From: Bacteroidota bacterium
GTDB taxonomy: Bacteria; Bacteroidota; Ignavibacteria; Ignavibacteriales; Ignavibacteriaceae
Length of the DNA: 64,000 nucleotides
Direction: 5' to 3'
NCBI GenBank assembly: GCA_021824145.1
Contig: JAKALM010000004.1
Coordinates: forward strand, 124,001 to 188,000
Part shown: in pieces, positions 36,825 to 46,344 of the stretch
Numbering within the stretch: position 1 is the first letter of the stretch
Layout of the letters: every line of letters begins with the position of its first letter
Notes under the pieces: generated by a model
The model's input: only the letters and a program-made list of their open reading frames with translations
Told to the model about the DNA's origin: nothing
Database searches by the model: none
Position numbers and translations under genes: made by a program

Positions 36825-38240
36825 TTAAAACAATAAATTATTAAAAGTTCCAGGTGCAAAATATGGAATGTTTGATCCTGAAATCAAATTTCGTTTGCTA
36901 AGAACAAAGCTTCCTGGTATTGTAGCAACATCTATCAAGGGGATGCTAGCACCAAATTTACTATTAATAACTTTTATAAATTCATTCGCAATGATTGCTT
37001 GACCTTGATTTGTTGGATGAATTCCATCAAGACTAAATACTCCGCCGGTAACAAATGTTGTATAAAAAGTAATTCCATTTATTACCGTTCCTCCCTTGAA
37101 GTCGTTCTTCCTAACATTTGATAAAAATGAATTGATATCAACTAAACCATAACCATGAGCTGTAGCTAATGCTGATATTGAAGAATTAAAAGCAGCCGTT
37201 GCTGTTTTTGCAGTTTGAATTTCGCCCGCGTCAAGAATTAATGCATCCGGCCATGGATTTTTTGGACTTAATCCAAAAGGCTGTGTTGTATCAATAATTC
37301 CACCTGCAATTAATAAAGAAATATCAGCTTTATTATCTCTATAAAACTTTCCAGTTGGTGTTCCTATTAAACCAGCATAAGTTTGCCCAACTAATGTAAT
37401 TAAAACAGTACCATCTGCTAATGAAGATACTGGTAATGCTGTTCCGCTGTACTGGCCATGCTGTTGATAATACATTCCGCTTATTTGCAGAGAGCTAAGT
37501 TTTTGTGCAATCATTGGTCCAACGGTTGTAAAGAATGGTATAGAAGTAACATCAGGAATATTAGCAACAACGACTTTAGCTCCCAAAGAATCTATACTAG
37601 TACATAGTTGAGAATAAAGATATGCAAAGGTTTGCGCATCTGTAGGTGTTTTAGGTGAATAGCCGCCGCTGGCTGCAAAACCAAGTACATCATTATTTCC
37701 GATCCACAATGTTAGGAAAGTTGGATGAAGAGCTTTAGCTTGAGCAAATTGAGTACCTTGCCCTCTTAAAATAATATCAATGAATGGACTCTTTGAATAT
37801 GAGTTTGAAGTGCTAGTAGAGTTCATTACATCTGCTAAAACAACTCCAGGAACTCCTAAATTATTATATGGTGCAGGGTAATTTAAATTTAAAGGAGCAC
37901 CGCCTAAAACAGGTTCTGTTTTTGTTGTAAATGGGTTTAGTGTAGCTATTTCAATTTGTCCGCCAATTCCAGGATCTGCAATTAAAGGTTGAACAAATGT
38001 TGTATTAACCTGTTTGGCAATTAAATTTGGATATGAGTAAGCCTGTGCGCTTGCATATAGTGCGCTTGATTGGTATCCTGATGTTAAACTATTTCCAATC
38101 GATACATATCTTGTTAAATCAACATTTCCACTTTTGGGGGTTGGCGTTGGAGGTGCTGTTAAATCTGTCTTATCCTCGCATCCTGAAAAAATAAAAATAG
38201 TAACAAATAATCCTAAAATTAAATTAAATATCTTTTTCAT
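36825..38240 (-). CDS. SGNH/GDSL-type lipase/esterase lipoprotein
   Basis: 471 residues. Lipoprotein signal (FSGC, Cys21). Catalytic block I is ISGN-like in YVSIGNSLTSGYQ (Ser nucleophile near residue 52); block III is WIGNNDVLG; block V is DGIHPTNQGQAIIANEF with the Asp and His. It is therefore a probable outer-membrane-anchored hydrolase of esters or lipids. Directly upstream (17 nt) is a FadL-like barrel gene, so release and uptake of fatty acids is a likely joint role. Confidence 0.88.
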   Translation of the reverse strand: MKKIFNLILGLFVTIFIFSGCEDKTDLTAPPTPTPKSGNVDLTRYVSIGNSLTSGYQSSALYASAQAYSYPNLIAKQVNTTFVQPLIADPGIGGQIEIATLNPFTTKTEPVLGGAPLNLNYPAPYNNLGVPGVVLADVMNSTSTSNSYSKSPFIDIILRGQGTQFAQAKALHPTFLTLWIGNNDVLGFAASGGYSPKTPTDAQTFAYLYSQLCTSIDSLGAKVVVANIPDVTSIPFFTTVGPMIAQKLSSLQISGMYYQQHGQYSGTALPVSSLADGTVLITLVGQTYAGLIGTPTGKFYRDNKADISLLIAGGIIDTTQPFGLSPKNPWPDALILDAGEIQTAKTATAAFNSSISALATAHGYGLVDINSFLSNVRKNDFKGGTVINGITFYTTFVTGGVFSLDGIHPTNQGQAIIANEFIKVINSKFGASIPLIDVATIPGSFVLSKRNLISGSNIPYFAPGTFNNLLF

Positions 38241-38257
38241 TTTTATATTCTCCTTCC

Positions 38258-39496
38258 TTATAAACTATATGATAAATCTAATGCAATAAGATTTGCGTAA
38301 GCATTGTAAGTGCCATTGAAAGGAGAAAAACCGGATGTATAACTTTCTTGAGAATCTGTTACAGTTAATTGACTGTTTCTTATGAATAAATAAGCTGCAT
38401 TAACAGATAAGTTATTAGTTAATTTATAACCGGCTCCAAAGCTGAATCCAAGTCGATTAGCTTCTGGCAATGAAGGGTTTACATACTCTGGCTTAACAGG
38501 ATTTTTATCGTAATAAATTCCAGCTCTCAAATCTAAATCTTCAGTTAAATTATATTCTGCACCAAATCGAATTATATATGAATTATTATACAATCTTGGA
38601 CTTGATACAGTCATATTTTGTTGTGTAAATGTTATAGATAAGGTATCATAACTTTTCCAACCAACGTATTGAAAATCAGCTGATAATAATAATTCTGGTA
38701 AGACCCTATATGCTGCACCAATTGCTAAATTAAAAGGAGTTGTCAATCCTGCCGAAGCACTACCATTAGGTAATTCGGAAGCTAATTGAGAAGATCCTGT
38801 TGTTGTAGCTGTTCCTTTGAATGTATATTTAATTTGGCTATGAAATGAAACACCAAAAGATAAGTCATCAGTTGGTTTGTACATAAGTCCTAAGTTATAA
38901 CCCCATTCAGAATTATCTTTACCATCTAATGAAGTAAATGCATCTCCAGCAAATGGAGTTAGAGGTGTCTTTTTAGATATTTTTACATTTGCAAAACTAT
39001 AAACTAATGCAGCACTAACGGAGAGTTGATCTGTTAATTTGTAAGCAACAACTGGAGAAATTGTGAATACTTGCAAGCTAGTTTCAATTGCTAAATATTT
39101 TCCAACCCAGTTATCATCCCATTTAGAACCTAATCCAAAAGGACTTGTAAACCCTAAGCCAAATGCTAAATCGGGATTATATCTATAACTTGCAAAAAAA
39201 TGAGTCGGAAAAAATGATTGTTTTGTTGCATCATATTCTTTAACTGCTGGATAAACTCCTCTAAAAGAGAATACAGGAGCAATTAAAGTAGACCCTAAAA
39301 TAAAATTTGTTCCGCTTAATTGTGTTAACCCTGCACCATTAAAATAAATTGCAGAAGGATCGTTTGATATTGCTGTGAAAGCACCGCCCATAGCCATTGC
39401 ACGTGCGTTGTGCTCATTTAGTTGAAAACCACCGGCAAATACTTTTGAATAAGTCATTGCCAGGAAAACTACGAAAGTAATAAATTTTACTTTCAC
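38258..39496 (-). CDS. FadL/OmpP1-like outer-membrane transport protein
   Basis: 412 residues with signal peptide (MKVKFITFVVFLAMTYSKVFA) and the family N-terminus GGFQLNEHNARAMAMGGAFTA, NDPSAIYFNGAGL. The beta-barrel ends in IALDLSYSL. These proteins take up long-chain fatty acids and other hydrophobic compounds. The start is GTG 39496, with GGAGG 4 nt upstream; no in-frame ATG is near. A TATAAT-like box lies in the gap to the BCCP gene. It pairs with the downstream lipase gene. Confidence 0.9.
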   Translation of the reverse strand: MKVKFITFVVFLAMTYSKVFAGGFQLNEHNARAMAMGGAFTAISNDPSAIYFNGAGLTQLSGTNFILGSTLIAPVFSFRGVYPAVKEYDATKQSFFPTHFFASYRYNPDLAFGLGFTSPFGLGSKWDDNWVGKYLAIETSLQVFTISPVVAYKLTDQLSVSAALVYSFANVKISKKTPLTPFAGDAFTSLDGKDNSEWGYNLGLMYKPTDDLSFGVSFHSQIKYTFKGTATTTGSSQLASELPNGSASAGLTTPFNLAIGAAYRVLPELLLSADFQYVGWKSYDTLSITFTQQNMTVSSPRLYNNSYIIRFGAEYNLTEDLDLRAGIYYDKNPVKPEYVNPSLPEANRLGFSFGAGYKLTNNLSVNAAYLFIRNSQLTVTDSQESYTSGFSPFNGTYNAYANLIALDLSYSL

Positions 39497-39559
39497 ATTA
39501 CCTCCATTTTATGATTTGTTCTAGTATGTTAATTATTATATAGTTTAGCATAAATAATT

Positions 39560-40060
39560 TTATTCAATTGTAAATAATGAGGCTCCCTTTTCTACGGCAG
39601 TTCCTTCTTTAACAAAAATATTTTTTATTAAGCCCGAATTAGGAGCTCGTAAATCATTTTCCATTTTCATAGCTTCTAAAATAATAATAGTTTCTCCTTG
39701 CGAAATTAATTCGCCTGCACTTTTTTTAATTTTCAATATCATTCCCGGCATGGGAGCTTTTACTTCGGTTTTATGATGTGCAGTTGATTTATTTCCTAAT
39801 AATTCATTCGCTTTTTCCTGTAATAATGATCGTACAAGCGTTTCAAAATTATTTCCTTCTATCGATATTGAAAATTTCTCACTATCAATTTTGGATGCAG
39901 TTACTTCTAAAAAAATATTGTTTAATTTAAGTAGATAGTTTAACCCTTTTAAATGAATTAATTCATACTCATATTTTTTATTATCAACAATTACTTTCGA
40001 ATTTTCAGAAACAGAAATCTTTTTTTTCTTTTCGTTTATTGTAACAACAAATTCATTCAT
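39560..40060 (-). CDS. biotin carboxyl carrier protein of an acyl-CoA carboxylase
   Basis: 166 residues. The C-terminal biotinyl domain has the biotinylation motif EAMKMEN with the modified Lys, after KAPMPGMILKIKKSAGE. The N-terminal half is an Ile/Lys-rich linker of the type found in acyl-CoA carboxylase carrier proteins. I chose ATG 40060, which overlaps the biotin carboxylase stop (ATGAATGA); a longer reading from 40090 would lie within that gene. It works with the upstream carboxylase; no carboxyltransferase gene is in the window. Confidence 0.9.
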   Translation of the reverse strand: MNEFVVTINEKKKKISVSENSKVIVDNKKYEYELIHLKGLNYLLKLNNIFLEVTASKIDSEKFSISIEGNNFETLVRSLLQEKANELLGNKSTAHHKTEVKAPMPGMILKIKKSAGELISQGETIIILEAMKMENDLRAPNSGLIKNIFVKEGTAVEKGASLFTIE

Positions 40061-41549
40061 ACTGTAAGCTTGTCCAATAATTGTTGTCATTCTTTGAGGG
40101 CGAATAATAAGAATCTTCTTTCTTTCTTACAAGTGATTTTTCTTTAATTAGTGCCGAAATAATTGCGGCAGCATCTTCAACTAATAATTCATTTTCTATT
40201 TTAGTATTTAAAAGATATTCTCTTTCTAAATAGTTTATATCAATCTTTCCTTCTGCAAAATTTTTATTATTAAAAATTGATTTAAGAAATGGAATGTTTG
40301 TAATTAATCCAGTAATCTGGTATTCGCTCAAAGCTAAATTCATTCTCTGAATTGCACTTTCTCTATTCTTAGCCCAAACAACCAATTTAGAAATTAGTGG
40401 ATCGTAATAAACCGATATCTCTGAACCTGCGCTGAATCCATCATCAACTCTTACACCGGGTCCGGAAGGAATTTTATATTCTGTAATTATTCCTGTTGCT
40501 GGTAAAAAATTATTATTTGGATCTTCTGCATAAATTCTGCTTTCAAAAGCATGCCCATTAATTTTAAGGTCTTCCTGCTTGAAGGAAAGTTGTTTGCCTA
40601 AAGCAATATTTATTTGCTCTTTAACCAAATCTATGCCGGAAATTAACTCGGTAACAGGATGCTCTACCTGAAGTCTTGTATTCATTTCAAGAAAATAAAA
40701 TTCTTTTTTTGAGTCCATTAAAAACTCAATAGTACCAGCGTTATAATATCCACAGGCTCTTGCAGCATTCACAGCTGCTTGAGTAATTTTATTCCGTGTT
40801 TCGTCATCAACAAATGAAGATGGTGATTCTTCAATTATTTTTTGATGTCTTCTTTGAATTGAACATTCTCTTTCAAAAAGATGTGTATAGTTTCCATGTT
40901 TGTCGGCAATTACTTGTACTTCTATGTGCCTAGGATTTTCAATATATTTCTCAATGTAAATTGAATCATCGCCAAATGCTTTCATTGCTTCTCTTTTTGT
41001 AGCTTCAAAAGCATCTTTGAATTCTTGAACAGATGAAATTTTTCTCATTCCTTTGCCGCCGCCGCCTGCTGCTGCTTTTAGCAGAACAGGAAATCCAATT
41101 TTATTAGCAGACTCAATTCCTTCTTCAACTGCTATAATAGGCTTTGTTGTACCTGGAACAATTGGAACCCCGCTTTTAGTCATCAATTCTCGTGCAGCGG
41201 TTTTGCTTCCCATCATTGCAACAGATTTTGATGATGGACCGATAAATGTAATTTTTTCGTCCTCTAGTGCTTTAATAAATTCTGAATTCTCTGAAAAGAA
41301 ACCGTAACCGGGATGAATGGCATCAGCGTTTATTTTTTTTGCAAGTTCAATAATTTTTGTTTTATTCAGATAGGATTGAGATGCAGTAGGTTCTCCGATA
41401 TAATATGATTCATCAGCAAGTCTGGTATGTAAAGAAGTTTTATCTGCGTCCGAATAAATTGCTGCAGATTTAATTCCCATCTCTCTGCAAGCACGAATTA
41501 TTCTAACAGCTATTTCACCTCTGTTTGCAACTAGAATTTTTTTGAACAA
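40053..41549 (-). CDS. accC: biotin carboxylase (acyl-CoA carboxylase subunit)
   Basis: 498-residue ATP-grasp enzyme that carboxylates biotin. FKKILVANRGEIAVRIIRACREMG, the Gly-rich loop LLKAAAGGGGKGMR, FEREC SIQRRHQK and EMNTRLQVEHPVTE are all present. A C-terminal extension (about 445-498) beyond the usual AccC length resembles the PccA/acyl-CoA carboxylase type, so the substrate may be acetyl- or propionyl-CoA. It is coupled to the BCCP gene by an 8-nt overlap and follows mutS2 by 19 nt. Confidence 0.92.
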   Translation of the reverse strand: MFKKILVANRGEIAVRIIRACREMGIKSAAIYSDADKTSLHTRLADESYYIGEPTASQSYLNKTKIIELAKKINADAIHPGYGFFSENSEFIKALEDEKITFIGPSSKSVAMMGSKTAARELMTKSGVPIVPGTTKPIIAVEEGIESANKIGFPVLLKAAAGGGGKGMRKISSVQEFKDAFEATKREAMKAFGDDSIYIEKYIENPRHIEVQVIADKHGNYTHLFERECSIQRRHQKIIEESPSSFVDDETRNKITQAAVNAARACGYYNAGTIEFLMDSKKEFYFLEMNTRLQVEHPVTELISGIDLVKEQINIALGKQLSFKQEDLKINGHAFESRIYAEDPNNNFLPATGIITEYKIPSGPGVRVDDGFSAGSEISVYYDPLISKLVVWAKNRESAIQRMNLALSEYQITGLITNIPFLKSIFNNKNFAEGKIDINYLEREYLLNTKIENELLVEDAAAIISALIKEKSLVRKKEDSYYSPSKNDNNYWTSLQYE

Positions 41550-41568
41550 TTCTTTGCCTTAAATTATT

Positions 41569-43917
41569 TTAGTTCAGCTCAGCTATTGTTATTCCATCAC
41601 CACCGAATTCAATCGGTGCAAAATAATATTTTTTAACACCGGAATGTTTCTTTAGTATTTCTTGAACCATTTTCTTCAAAACTCCGGTTCCTTTTCCGTG
41701 CAAAATTTCTATTCTATCAAGTCCTGATGAGTATGCTTCATCTACAAATTTAATTACTTCAAATTCCGCTTCTTCAGGTTTCTCTCCTCTAATATCTAAA
41801 CGATATTTTGGAGATGAAACGCTAAAACTATCAGCCGAAATTGTTTCAATTTTTTCTTTTATTTTTTTTGTAAGAACAAGATTCTTAAATTCAACTTGCA
41901 TTTTTACTTTGCCTACTTGAACCGTTGCTTTCTTTTTATCTTTAGAAATTTCGAGAATTTCTCCAATAGATTGTGTGTCCTTAATAGCAACAGAATTTCC
42001 GACAACAAAGTTATGGTTTTCTAAATTCAAATCAATATCTTCTTTAAAAAGAACTTTATTTTTTTCTTTTATTTCTTTTACAATATTCTGCGACTCTTTT
42101 ATCACTTCACTTTTTGCCTGCGACTCTTTTAGTTCTTTTATTACGTGTTCAATCTTTTTATTTATTCCTTTCAGATAATCATCCGCTTCTGATTTTGCTC
42201 GCTTCAAAATTTCTTTTTTCTCACGATCTAACTTTTCTATATTTTGTTTATATAAATTAGAAAGCCCGGCTAATCTGGAATTCTCAATTTCCATTTTTTT
42301 CAACTTCTCTTCCAGTTCCTGAGATTTCCTTTCAATTTCAACTAGAAAGTTTTCAACCTTATGTTTATCCTTATCAAGATATTCAGAAGCCAATTTTAAA
42401 AAGTCATCATTAAATCCGATTCTCTTTGCTATTTCAAAAGCATAGCTTGAACCTGGTATTCCTTGTTTGAATATGTAGGTCGGTTTTAAATTTTGAGTAT
42501 CAAATTCCATTGCTGCATTTTCAAATCCCGGAAGATCATGAGCTATTAATTTTAAACTGCCGTGATGTGTAGTTGCAAAAACTGTTGCATGCTTATCCCT
42601 CAAAGTAATTAATATTGAAGCAGCTAGCGCTGATCCTTCCGCTGGATCAGTTCCCGTTCCTATTTCATCTAATAAAATTAATGAATCCGCATCTGCATAC
42701 TTTAATATCAAATTAATATTTGAAAGATGCGAACTGAAAGTCGAAAGGTCATCTTCAATTGATTGAGTATCCCCAATGTCTAACAAAATAGTTTTAAAGA
42801 AATGAAAATTCGAATCTGGACTTGCTGGTATGTGAATTCCGGTTTGAACTAATAAAGTTAGCAAGCCAATTGTTTTAAGAACAACAGTTTTACCTCCGGT
42901 ATTTGGGCCTGTAATTAAAATAATATTTTTATCTGTTATTTTTACATTTAGAGGAATCGTGTTTTCTTTTCCAAATTTTTTAAGAAGAATTGGATGCCTG
43001 GAATCATGAATTTCAAAAGGTTTCTTTTTGTCAATCTCTGGAAATGATCCGACAACTTCAATTGAATAATTTGCTTTTGCAAAAATTGAATCAATCTCTG
43101 CTATTGTTAGTAAAGATTCTTTTAATTGGCTGCTTACTTCACCAATTCTTTTTGTAACTTCCCTAAGCAGTCTTTCTATTTCTCTTCTTTCGGCAAATGA
43201 TAATGAAACTATCTCATTGTTGAGCTCCAGTGTTTCTTCAGGCTCAATGTAAACAGTTTGCCCAGTTGAAGATTCTGAGTGGATAAATCCTCTAATGTGC
43301 CTCTTATGTTCTGCTTTTACAGGAATTACAATTCTTCCATCGCGCAGCGTCAGATACTCTTCACGCACAATATCTTTTTCTTCAAGAGATTTTATTATTC
43401 TATTTACTGACTTTATCAAATCATCATTTTTTATCCGAATATCTTTTCTAATTTCGGAAAGTTTTGCGCTTGCACTATCCTTAACTTCGCCGTTTTCATT
43501 AATTATTTTCTGAATGTAATGTTCAAATAGTTTATCAGTGAACAATCTTTCTGAAAAATCTTTTAGAAGCGGTGCTGTTTCATAATTTTGTTTTATATAA
43601 TGAATTAAATTTCTTGATATTATAGCAAGCTTTAGAATTTCTAAAATCTTCTTTACTTCTAAAATTGCACCTTCAATATTGCTGGTTGATATTGCTTCAT
43701 CAAGGAAAGGTAAATATTCTATTGGTGGCAAAGTATGCTTAATTAAAATTTCTTTTGCCTCACTTACTAGCTTGCCTTCCAATTCAATTTTTGATATTTC
43801 TAAAAATGGTTCAGAAGAAAGAATTTTTTCTTTGCCTTTTTCAGTTATGCAATACTTGGCAATGTATTGTAGAATTTTATTGTATTCTAATTTTTCAAGT
43901 ACGGTTGGAGAAATCAT
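41569..43917 (-). CDS. mutS2: endonuclease MutS2
   Basis: 782-residue MutS-family ATPase without the mismatch-recognition domains. Walker A ITGPNTGGKTVVLKTIGLL near residue 335, LLDEIGTGTDPAEGSALA (Walker B region), then a long coiled-coil (about 510-640), and a C-terminal Smr nuclease domain (LDIRGEKPEEAEFEVI, ILHGKGTGVLKKMV). MutS2 suppresses homologous recombination and acts in ribosome rescue in some bacteria. It overlaps cvpA by 1 nt. Confidence 0.95.
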   Translation of the reverse strand: MISPTVLEKLEYNKILQYIAKYCITEKGKEKILSSEPFLEISKIELEGKLVSEAKEILIKHTLPPIEYLPFLDEAISTSNIEGAILEVKKILEILKLAIISRNLIHYIKQNYETAPLLKDFSERLFTDKLFEHYIQKIINENGEVKDSASAKLSEIRKDIRIKNDDLIKSVNRIIKSLEEKDIVREEYLTLRDGRIVIPVKAEHKRHIRGFIHSESSTGQTVYIEPEETLELNNEIVSLSFAERREIERLLREVTKRIGEVSSQLKESLLTIAEIDSIFAKANYSIEVVGSFPEIDKKKPFEIHDSRHPILLKKFGKENTIPLNVKITDKNIILITGPNTGGKTVVLKTIGLLTLLVQTGIHIPASPDSNFHFFKTILLDIGDTQSIEDDLSTFSSHLSNINLILKYADADSLILLDEIGTGTDPAEGSALAASILITLRDKHATVFATTHHGSLKLIAHDLPGFENAAMEFDTQNLKPTYIFKQGIPGSSYAFEIAKRIGFNDDFLKLASEYLDKDKHKVENFLVEIERKSQELEEKLKKMEIENSRLAGLSNLYKQNIEKLDREKKEILKRAKSEADDYLKGINKKIEHVIKELKESQAKSEVIKESQNIVKEIKEKNKVLFKEDIDLNLENHNFVVGNSVAIKDTQSIGEILEISKDKKKATVQVGKVKMQVEFKNLVLTKKIKEKIETISADSFSVSSPKYRLDIRGEKPEEAEFEVIKFVDEAYSSGLDRIEILHGKGTGVLKKMVQEILKKHSGVKKYYFAPIEFGGDGITIAELN

Positions 43918-44435
43918 TATATAGAATCTTTTTCATTTATATAATCTTTAATTATCTCTTTAGTTTTAGGTGTATAGTCATTAAGATAATTTATAGTGTC
44001 CGGGATTATATCATAAACTTTGTGATAGAGAAAAGATTTTTGAGTAATGTTTTTAGATGGGGCATTGAAAACGTTCATTAAAAAAAATATTGCGCTTAAA
44101 AAAAATAAAATTTGAACTGATCCAAATAGTCCGCCAAGCAGTTGATTAATCCAGTTATTAACTTTATCAAATGGATGAACTATCCTTTTAATAACAGCGA
44201 ATATTATAATAACAGCAATAAAGATCATTATACCGGCAATTATTTGGGACAAGTAAAATTCTATTCCAAAATTATTTTCAATTATTTTTCCTAAAGCGGG
44301 AGCAAACTTTACGGCAAGATAAATCCCTAATCCGAATCCAATTAATCCTATAAGTTTTCTAACAAAACCATCTTTGTAACCAAGTACAAAACCTACAAGT
44401 GCTACAATTACAATTATTAGATCTAAAATATTCAA
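43917..44435 (-). CDS. CvpA family membrane protein
   Basis: 172 residues with four predicted membrane helices: LDLIIVIVALVGFVLGYKDGFVRKL at the N-terminus, then two central helices and a further one near residue 110. CvpA is required for colicin V production in E. coli and is linked to envelope stress; its exact job is unknown. It is coupled to yqeY by a 4-nt overlap and to mutS2 by 1 nt. Confidence 0.88.
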   Translation of the reverse strand: MNILDLIIVIVALVGFVLGYKDGFVRKLIGLIGFGLGIYLAVKFAPALGKIIENNFGIEFYLSQIIAGIMIFIAVIIIFAVIKRIVHPFDKVNNWINQLLGGLFGSVQILFFLSAIFFLMNVFNAPSKNITQKSFLYHKVYDIIPDTINYLNDYTPKTKEIIKDYINEKDSI

Positions 44436-44884
44436 TTCATTCCTAAAATTTTTTCAACAGCTGCTTTAACAATTTTGCCATCTGCTTTCCCCTTTAGTAC
44501 TTTCATAACTTGAGGCATAAGTTTGGGAAAATCTTCTTTTGATTTTGCACCAATGCTTTCGGCAGTTTTCTTTACTTCATCGTATATTTCTTCTTCAGTT
44601 AATTGTTTCGGAAGATATTCTTGAATAATGTTCAATTCTTGTTCTTCCTTACTTGCTAAGTCTTCTCTTTTTGCAAGCTTGTATTGTTCAATTGCGTCTT
44701 TTCTTTTCTTTGCGGCTGTGCTTAATAATTTTAATTCTTCTTCAGCATTCAACTCTTTGCCGGTTCCGCTTTTTTCAAATTCAAGTATCAGTGCGCGGAT
44801 TGATCTTATAGTTTCAAGTTTTAATTTATCTCCTGATTTCATTGCTAATTTTAAATCTTCATTAATTTTATCTTTAAGACTCAT
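44432..44884 (-). CDS. yqeY: GatB/YqeY domain-containing protein
   Basis: 150 residues. SLKDKINEDLKLAMKSGDKLKLETIRSI, EEELKLLSTAAKKRKDAIEQY and the last segment MPQVMKVLKGKADGKIVKAAVEKIL are the YqeY hallmarks, resembling the tail domain of the GatB amidotransferase subunit. It may act in tRNA-dependent amidation but the role is unproven. It is the first gene of the yqeY-cvpA-mutS2-carboxylase set; GAGGAG precedes the start. Confidence 0.92.
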   Translation of the reverse strand: MSLKDKINEDLKLAMKSGDKLKLETIRSIRALILEFEKSGTGKELNAEEELKLLSTAAKKRKDAIEQYKLAKREDLASKEEQELNIIQEYLPKQLTEEEIYDEVKKTAESIGAKSKEDFPKLMPQVMKVLKGKADGKIVKAAVEKILGMN

Positions 44885-45069
44885 TTGCTCTCCTCAAACT
44901 AGAATTTCTCAATTTGTATTGTATTAGTTAAAATCGTATTAAAGTTTTGTTCAAATATAAGAAACCAGTATTTCAATTTCTATTTCAATTTATTTTAACT
45001 ATGTATTAAAAAATCTTTTAATAACCGTATTTCAAAAATATTTATTTTTTTATTTTCATTATTCTTAAA

Positions 45070-45077
45070 TTAGCCCC
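45070..45077 (+). repeat. TTAGCCCC element upstream of the C1 peptidase gene
   Basis: TTAGCCCC 34 nt upstream of the C1 peptidase start. The same octamer occurs twice in front of the OmpA-type gene at 56777 (see 56930-56970). It may be a regulator site. Confidence 0.2.
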
Positions 45078-45110
45078 GAAAAATTTCAGTACTCAATTCA
45101 AGGAGTTAAA

Positions 45111-46247
45111 ATGAGTTTTAGAAATACTTTAATTGCAGTTTTTCTGGTAATACTTTTTGTAGGTTCAATATTCCCGCAGAAAGACACAACAAAAAATGGT
45201 AAAAAAGAAAGACATATTTTTACCATGATTTATGATGTTAACGCAACATCAGTTAAGAATCAAGCAAATACTGGCACTTGCTGGGATTTTGCTACTCAAT
45301 CTTTTTTAGAAAGCGAATTATTAAGAATGGGCAAAGGCAATTATGATTTGTCCGAAATGTTTAATGTGCGATACACTTATCCTTTGAAAGCCGAAAGATA
45401 TGTTAGATACCACGGCAAATATCAATTTGGCGAAGGCGGTCAAGCACACGATGTTTTAACAATCTTTGATAAATACGGCGCTGTTCCTAATTCAGTTTAT
45501 CCCGGACTTGAACCTGGAGACTCTCTTTATGATAACACTGAAATGGATGCAGTACTAAAATCAGTTCTTAATACCATTGTTGAAAGGAACAAAATAACTT
45601 CTCATTATGAAGATGTGGTAAATGCTATTTGCGATATTTATCTTGGGAAAGTTCCTGAAAAATTTGAATATAATGGCAAGGAATATACTCCAAAATCCTT
45701 TGCCGCAAGTCTTGGTATAAATACTAAAGATTATGTTGAGATAACTTCTTTTACTCATCATCCATTTTATAAAAAATTTGTTCTTGAAGTCCCAGATAAT
45801 TGGGAAGAAGGTGAATATTATAACGTACCTCTTGATGACTTAACTAAAATTATGGATAACGCAATTAAAAATGGTTTTTCAGTCGCTTGGGATGGAGATG
45901 TTGGAAAAGATAATTTTTATAGAAAAGAAGGTTATGCTGTTGTTCCGCTTGATGGTGATACTTCAAAGACTGGGCCGGAAAAAGAAAAAACTATTACTCA
46001 GGAAATCCGACAAAAAGCTTTTGATGATTACACAACAACAGATGATCATCTAATGCACATTACTGGAATTGCTAAAGACCAGGCTGGTACCGAATTTTAC
46101 TACACAAAAAATTCTTGGGGAACAAAAGATAAAAAGTATGATGGCTACTGGTATCTATCAAAACCATTTGTAAGGCTTAGAACCATTGCAATTCTTGTCC
46201 ACAAAGATGCAATTCCAAAGGATATAAAAGAAAAATTGGGATTGTAA
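45111..46247 (+). CDS. C1-family cysteine peptidase, bleomycin hydrolase-like, exported
   Basis: 378 residues with signal peptide (MSFRNTLIAVFLVILFVGSIFPQ). The papain-like active site has Gln51, Cys57 (NTGTCWDF), His316 (HLMHITGIAKD) and Asn334 (KNSWGT), arranged as in aminopeptidase C/bleomycin hydrolase (C1B). An AAGGAG ribosome-binding site is 5 nt before the ATG. It is the only plus-strand gene in the middle of the window. Exported members may degrade peptides in the periplasm or outside. Confidence 0.9.
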   Translation: MSFRNTLIAVFLVILFVGSIFPQKDTTKNGKKERHIFTMIYDVNATSVKNQANTGTCWDFATQSFLESELLRMGKGNYDLSEMFNVRYTYPLKAERYVRYHGKYQFGEGGQAHDVLTIFDKYGAVPNSVYPGLEPGDSLYDNTEMDAVLKSVLNTIVERNKITSHYEDVVNAICDIYLGKVPEKFEYNGKEYTPKSFAASLGINTKDYVEITSFTHHPFYKKFVLEVPDNWEEGEYYNVPLDDLTKIMDNAIKNGFSVAWDGDVGKDNFYRKEGYAVVPLDGDTSKTGPEKEKTITQEIRQKAFDDYTTTDDHLMHITGIAKDQAGTEFYYTKNSWGTKDKKYDGYWYLSKPFVRLRTIAILVHKDAIPKDIKEKLGL

Positions 46248-46296
46248 AAGAATCTGTAAAATATTTTTTATATAATCCTTTTTCTAACATTTTTAA

Positions 46297-46328
46297 GGCA
46301 GTCATCCAATTTTATTCAGATGACTGCC
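46297..46328. terminator. bidirectional hairpin between convergent genes
   Basis: A perfect 10-bp stem GGCAGTCATC/GATGACTGCC (46297-46306 and 46319-46328) with a 12-nt loop lies between the C1 peptidase stop and the stop of the lipoprotein gene on the other strand. Neither side has a clear T-run, so position is the main support. Confidence 0.5.
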
Positions 46329-46344
46329 GTATAATAAATAATTA

